Below, piece by piece: positions 59,712-64,000 of a stretch of DNA of 64,000 nt (the first letter of the stretch is position 1; each line of letters starts with the position of its first letter). The position numbers were made by a program, and so were the translations under genes. The notes beneath the pieces are model-generated. The model searched no databases. It saw nothing but the letters and a program-made list of their open reading frames with translations, and was not told the origin of the DNA. Source of the DNA: Symsagittifera roscoffensis (Eukaryota > Xenacoelomorpha > Acoela > Convolutidae); NCBI RefSeq assembly GCF_963678635.1, contig NC_087062.1:78555200-78619199 (forward strand), read 5' to 3'.

Positions 59712-60134
59712 TTAACCTGAACAAATCCTCGGCTTTTTCTCAAAAAATATTCCCAGAAGTTCTTCTGTTTCGAGAACTTTGATGATATATGGAGCTGGTT
59801 TCTTAATTGATATTGATGATTTTTCAAATATTTTATCTCTAAACTGGGGCTCGTATCCTTTCCGGAAGGTAATAACAATTTTTAAAAAATATTACGAACC
59901 CTACTTTGAAATTTGGCTCAGTGTGTTTCACAAACTATTTGTAAAATAAAATTGCCAAAAAGTGAATACTTTTAGCCTCTCTCGTAGATTTCACACTAGA
60001 GCTATTTTAGAATTCATTGTAGACACAAATTGCTGCAATTAGGGAACAAAACTCCCACAATGATTTTCAGTATAGCGATATATTATATGCCTTAAATACT
60101 GAATTGCTCTCTCTGCAAATGCTGCTTTTGTCTC
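59712..60134 (-). pseudogene. Retroviral-type integrase, C-terminal half, decayed
   Basis: ETKAAFAERAIQYLRHIIYR at 60134-60075 carries the Glu of the DDE triad, with a TAA shortly after, then LQQFVSTMNSK. The C-terminal part TFRKGYEPQFRDKIF to GIFFEKKP (59871-59730) matches the SH3-like tail of Polinton-type integrases. The two Asp blocks upstream are not recognisable. Confidence 0.7.
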
Positions 60135-61189
60135 ACTCTTGTTGAACTAATGTCGTCTTCTTACTTGCAATGTTTTTCAAGTTCCTCAAAATTCTCTTCT
60201 ATCAACTCACAGTTTTCAATTTTGAGAAATCATTTTTAAACACAGGCAAAGCGTCTTCGGTATAGTTGTTTTTTTGGCATAGTTTGTTCCTAACAAATCT
60301 GGCAGAAGTCTCGACAGGTACTTATAAACACTTGACTCCATTGTTTTTCATTCACCATCGAGAAATCAGTTCACAATACTTCATTAATATAAATATATTT
60401 TTTAAGAAAAACGAAGTTTTAAAAATCTTCCTATGGGTGGACCAAACTTTGTACACGAAGTTTTGGATTGTAAACTTTTTTACTTTTTTTGTGAACAAAC
60501 TACTAGCTTTTTCAAGTTCTTGACAGAACTGTAAATTGTTCTACCTCTAGAAAACAAATTACTACGTCTTAATTTTTTCAGATTTTGATAAATATCCAAC
60601 CTCCTCTGTTTTTTGCTGAAGCCTTCTTGTGAACAGAAAAGAGTTAACAATTGATGCATTTGTATCTCTTCAATCTAATATCAATTTATCTGATCGGTTC
60701 AATCTTATTCTGGGAGAGTTTAGAGCAATATCATTTTTTGTTTTAACTTGATTTTAACCTCGCATTTGCAGCAATAGAAGTTGAATCAAAATCTGTTCGT
60801 ATGGCTTCCTGTTTTTTTCTTGATAAACTGAAAAAGGGAGGAGTACAAACTGTTTCATGCTACATTAAGCAATTTTTGACAAAAGGTGTGATGATCGATA
60901 TCTATCGAAACTCTTTATTTAAACTTGAAATTTTTTTCTGTGCAACCGAAATCTTTTTCGAGTGTATTCTGAAAACACTTTTCGTTATTTTACAACGCCT
61001 TCTTTCCAAAAATTTCGGAGCTTATTTCTTGATTGGTTTACCAGACATTCGCTCAAAAACTGAATAAAACCTTTCAGGCGATTGAGGATGAACTGTTTTC
61101 GAAATCTTGGAGAAAATTTTCGAATTTTCGAGAGAAAAAGGACTATTGTATTGTATGCTCTTTGTCTAGAAACTGCGTCTCTGTCGTAT

Positions 61190-61720
61190 TATCGTAATGA
61201 ATCAACTGTTTTTTGGTTTTTATTGATAAATAATTGACCATATGGACTAGATGTCGCATTTTGATACCACTCCTTCAATTGAGATCCGAGACCTAATTGT
61301 TGAATTGAAATATTGATTTGTACAAAACTTCTCGGCGGCTTTAACGAGTCTATGTGTGTGATTTGTAACTTTACATCTCTTCTTAATTTGCTTTGATGAA
61401 ATAAATAGTGTTTGATACATTGTAATCAAACCCCTGTCTTCAAGCAGTAGCAATTCTTAAATTGGTTGAAAACTAAAACTTCAAAAGAATCATCAAACAT
61501 GAGCAAGTACTTGATTCCGTTATTGGAAAGTTTTTCATTCAAATCAAAATCTACTCCTATTATTAACTTGAGGTTTTTACTTTGCACATGACTTTAAAAA
61601 AATCAAAATGTTGACAAAAATTAGAAATCTTATCAAATTCTAGTTAAAAACTAATAGTTTCAACTAATAAAAAAATGTGATTTTCCTGACCCACCAGGAT
61701 TTACTAGGGAATGAAAATTA
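61190..61720 (-). pseudogene. FtsK/HerA-type packaging ATPase, decayed
   Basis: Walker A PGGSGKSHFF lies near 61700, Walker B YLLMFDDSFE near 61510, then HYLFHQSKLRRD near 61400 and QLGLGSQLKEWYQNATSSPY near 61270. The order and spacing follow the ATPase of Polinton-like and adintovirus-like elements, which drives DNA into capsids in virus relatives. The frame changes at least twice and has several stops. A possible N-terminal piece with an ATG lies at about 62021-61920. Confidence 0.65.
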
Positions 61721-62344
61721 GCTCTTTTTCAAATTCACTCTTCGGGAAAAATTATCTTATTCGCGTAGCTTTGGTGAACGTAGAGTATATCAAATTGAAT
61801 CAAATATAACATCTACCCACACTGTTGTTTCTTCGCATGTACTAGATAACATTATTCGAACAATTGCACAAACTAGTATCAAAAGTATTTAAGAAATTTT
61901 ACAGAAAATCTAAAAGATATCAATTACATGAACCTCCAGCAATTTCCTAGACTTTCTTTTTGATTTTCTTCGTCAAGAACAAAATTCTCTATAATTACAG
62001 TCTTATCACATTTATCAGCCATTTGAACTATAGAAGAAAAAAGATTAGAAGGATATAACAATTATTTTTCAGAATTAAACACGAAACGAATGATATTATT
62101 TTACAAACTGTTTAAGAAAATATCGAGTCCAAGTTCCATCTGCAATTGCTTTTCTTTCCGCACAATGAAGAGTTCTTGCATGTCGAACTGGGTAGCTGCT
62201 ACACTTCCAAATTTGTTCTTCATCAAAAAAATTCAACGTTGAATTTTCGGACATGTGTCGGGCTCTAACTCCAAGTTCCGAAAATTAAGTCTCCAATGTT
62301 TTGAGATTTTAATATTATTTCAATTTTTCATCTTGTTGTAAATT

Positions 62345-62560
62345 TCATCCAGTTCTGTCTTTCACTACTCTAACTAACTCTATGAAGATGTTTTGTACAC
62401 AAAGCAGATTGAAAAGTTGGTTTGAAACTTTTGGAAAAAAAATCCCAGTTTTCCCAACCTGAGAAACTCCCAACACTTTAACTACTTGGTCTTCAAAATA
62501 CTCTATATCCAACACAACAAAATTTAGCTTTCGACAATGATTAACAGTCAAACCACTCAT
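62345..62560 (-). pseudogene. Element-linked domain of unknown function
   Basis: 71 codons: VVLDIEYFEDQVVKVLGV, then a GKTGIFFPK segment. It resembles, from memory, an unnamed protein found beside integrase and ATPase in some animal elements of this kind. Function unknown; truncated. Confidence 0.35.
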
Positions 62561-64000
62561 ACACTTTCAAATAAAATATTTCAATATCTACCATAAAAAG
62601 AGTAATCCATGACCAAGAAAACCTAAACAGATAAATCTAGGTATAACATAGCAATAACCCGTACTTTTTGCGTACTAGATTTCACCGATTCAGCATAATC
62701 ATGAAGATTTGCATTTGGTCAAAAGATTTTGAAGTTGGCGACCAAATAACCCATACTTGAGTATCCGGATCCAATAAGAGCATCAAAAGGAAAAAATGGG
62801 TTCATCTTTTTCAGATTTATGTCCAGGTCCAGAACTACACCGACACAGAAGAAATAGACTTTTTTCCATTTGAGATAAAGTCTTACTAAATAATCTCATA
62901 CGATTTTAAGAATTTCAGTCAATTTCTGAACGCTCATTTTCTACAGTGCATTAGTCAAATATGATGCAGTCTTTCTTCAAATGTGTATGTAACATAGTAA
63001 GGGGGGAAGTGTAACAAGCAATTTGATCCATTGACTACATTTATTGAATTATTTAAAGACTGATCATTTCTCCATTGATTCCCATTTCGGTGATATGCTA
63101 AAAAATTGAATTCTTTGCTATCGGAACGCTATCGTAATTATGTTTTTCTCCAAGTATTATTTGGAGTCCACTCGTATTGAGATAAATGTGAACCTACAAC
63201 CGATTCGGCAAATTCGGTATAACTTGTGTTTATATAACTCTTTGTGAAACTTTTAGGGGTTTTTCTTGAAAAAGCAATATGAAAAAGTCCCAATTTTGTA
63301 GGAAGTTTGAAAATCAATTTTCTCGAAAAAAAATCATAAATCAACTCATAATGCTGGATTCGAAAACTAATTGAAATAAGACTTGAGAGGATGCCATACT
63401 TTGATTAAAAGACCGAAAAAGATCATTGAACAATTTCATTCTACATTACAGATCTCAACAAGCATAAAATTCGTTCAAAGTATAGTTGACATAAGAAATT
63501 TGTTTTTACTTCAATTTATTTTGCAGTGATTAACCGAGCCTGAATGTAGGCTTATTGAAATTGTAGTTTTTAATTGTGACATAGACTTGTCTTCTATTTT
63601 AAGTTGCTATGTCAAACACTTAAATGCAGTTGACAAGATCCTTGTCCAAAGTTGATTCTTTGCCAGATGTGAGTTCCAGTATAGGAACGAGTCCACGCAG
63701 CGTGAATAACAATATTTCTAATTCACGAGATTGTTTCTACTCGTTTCTCGCCAAGACTAACTTGCTGATGCTTTTTAATTCGTCCCAGTTCACTTTCTTT
63801 AATGGTTGGAAGCGCAATTCAAAGTAAACACAAACCAAGCAGCAAATCTCCAAATTCATGTTTGATTTTTTGAAAATTAAAAAAAATTGGGAGTAGCACC
63901 TTCTGTTGAGTTTATTTTAAAAGAAAGAGCAATCTGATCCGATGAAGAGAACAGAAATAAATAATTTTGAGATTAAGTGAAAATTTAAGTAAACTGCAGG
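62561..64000. other. Right end of window, nothing assigned
   Basis: Short frames on both strands at 63138-63344 (minus) and 63624-63827 (plus; the minus strand there is also open: PLKKVNWDELKSISKLVLAR). No family recognised; they could be further remains of the virus-like element. A stretch AGTAAGGGGGGAAGTGTAACA near 62997 looks like a family B end. Confidence 0.3.

Larger units (their letters stand above)
59712..62560 (-). mobile_element. Decayed Polinton/adintovirus-like element
   Basis: Minus-strand fragments in order: a short domain (62560-62345), packaging ATPase (61720-61190), a basic linker (about 61075-60900), and retroviral-type integrase (60134-59712). Packaging ATPase plus retroviral-type integrase is the hallmark pair of Polintons (Mavericks) and adintoviruses. 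All parts have stops and frame changes. I found no terminal repeats, DNA polymerase B or capsid gene in the window. Confidence 0.65.

Overview
The window reads as AT-rich nuclear DNA of an animal, probably an invertebrate. I cannot name the species. The evidence is two intron-bearing housekeeping genes (Mediator subunit MED20 and transaldolase, both on the minus strand), exons of at least one more gene, and a dense load of retroelements, tRNA-derived SINEs and terminal-inverted-repeat elements. There is a 200-base assembly gap at 18080-18279.

Layout. 1-17320: two minus-strand copies of one Ty3/gypsy-type LTR retrotransposon. Copy 1 (1-11498) has a 408-bp 5' LTR, a probable primer-binding site, a long leader, a small basic ORF, a long gag, protease, RT/RNase H and integrase. 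Its 3' LTR lies off the left edge. Copy 2 (11502-17320) lacks RT and integrase, carries an 842-bp tandem duplication, and abuts a LINE fragment at 17320/17321. Both copies are broken by stops and frameshifts. Comparing them separates private damage from shared features, such as a TGA inside the gag zinc knuckle and a -1 frame change after protease. 17321-23100: LINE remnant, gap, two candidate host exons (18603-18950), nested inverted-repeat elements and a SINE. 24285-26800: MED20. 30489-32136: transaldolase. 32137-43860: SINE, inverted-repeat elements, an (AT)n run, a dispersed repeat called here family C, a 1.45-kb tandem duplication, and an intact RanBP2/Nup153-type zinc-finger exon. 44167-52100: two LINEs head to head; the plus-strand one is interrupted by a MITE with 9-bp target duplications and by a foldback element. 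52745-57870: another inverted-repeat element and three tandem arrays. 59700-62560: a decayed minus-strand Polinton/adintovirus-like element with packaging-ATPase and retroviral-type integrase fragments.

The housekeeping genes appear independent of each other; most of the rest is nested mobile DNA. Family assignments rest on motif recognition by eye and on remembered family features, not on database searches.
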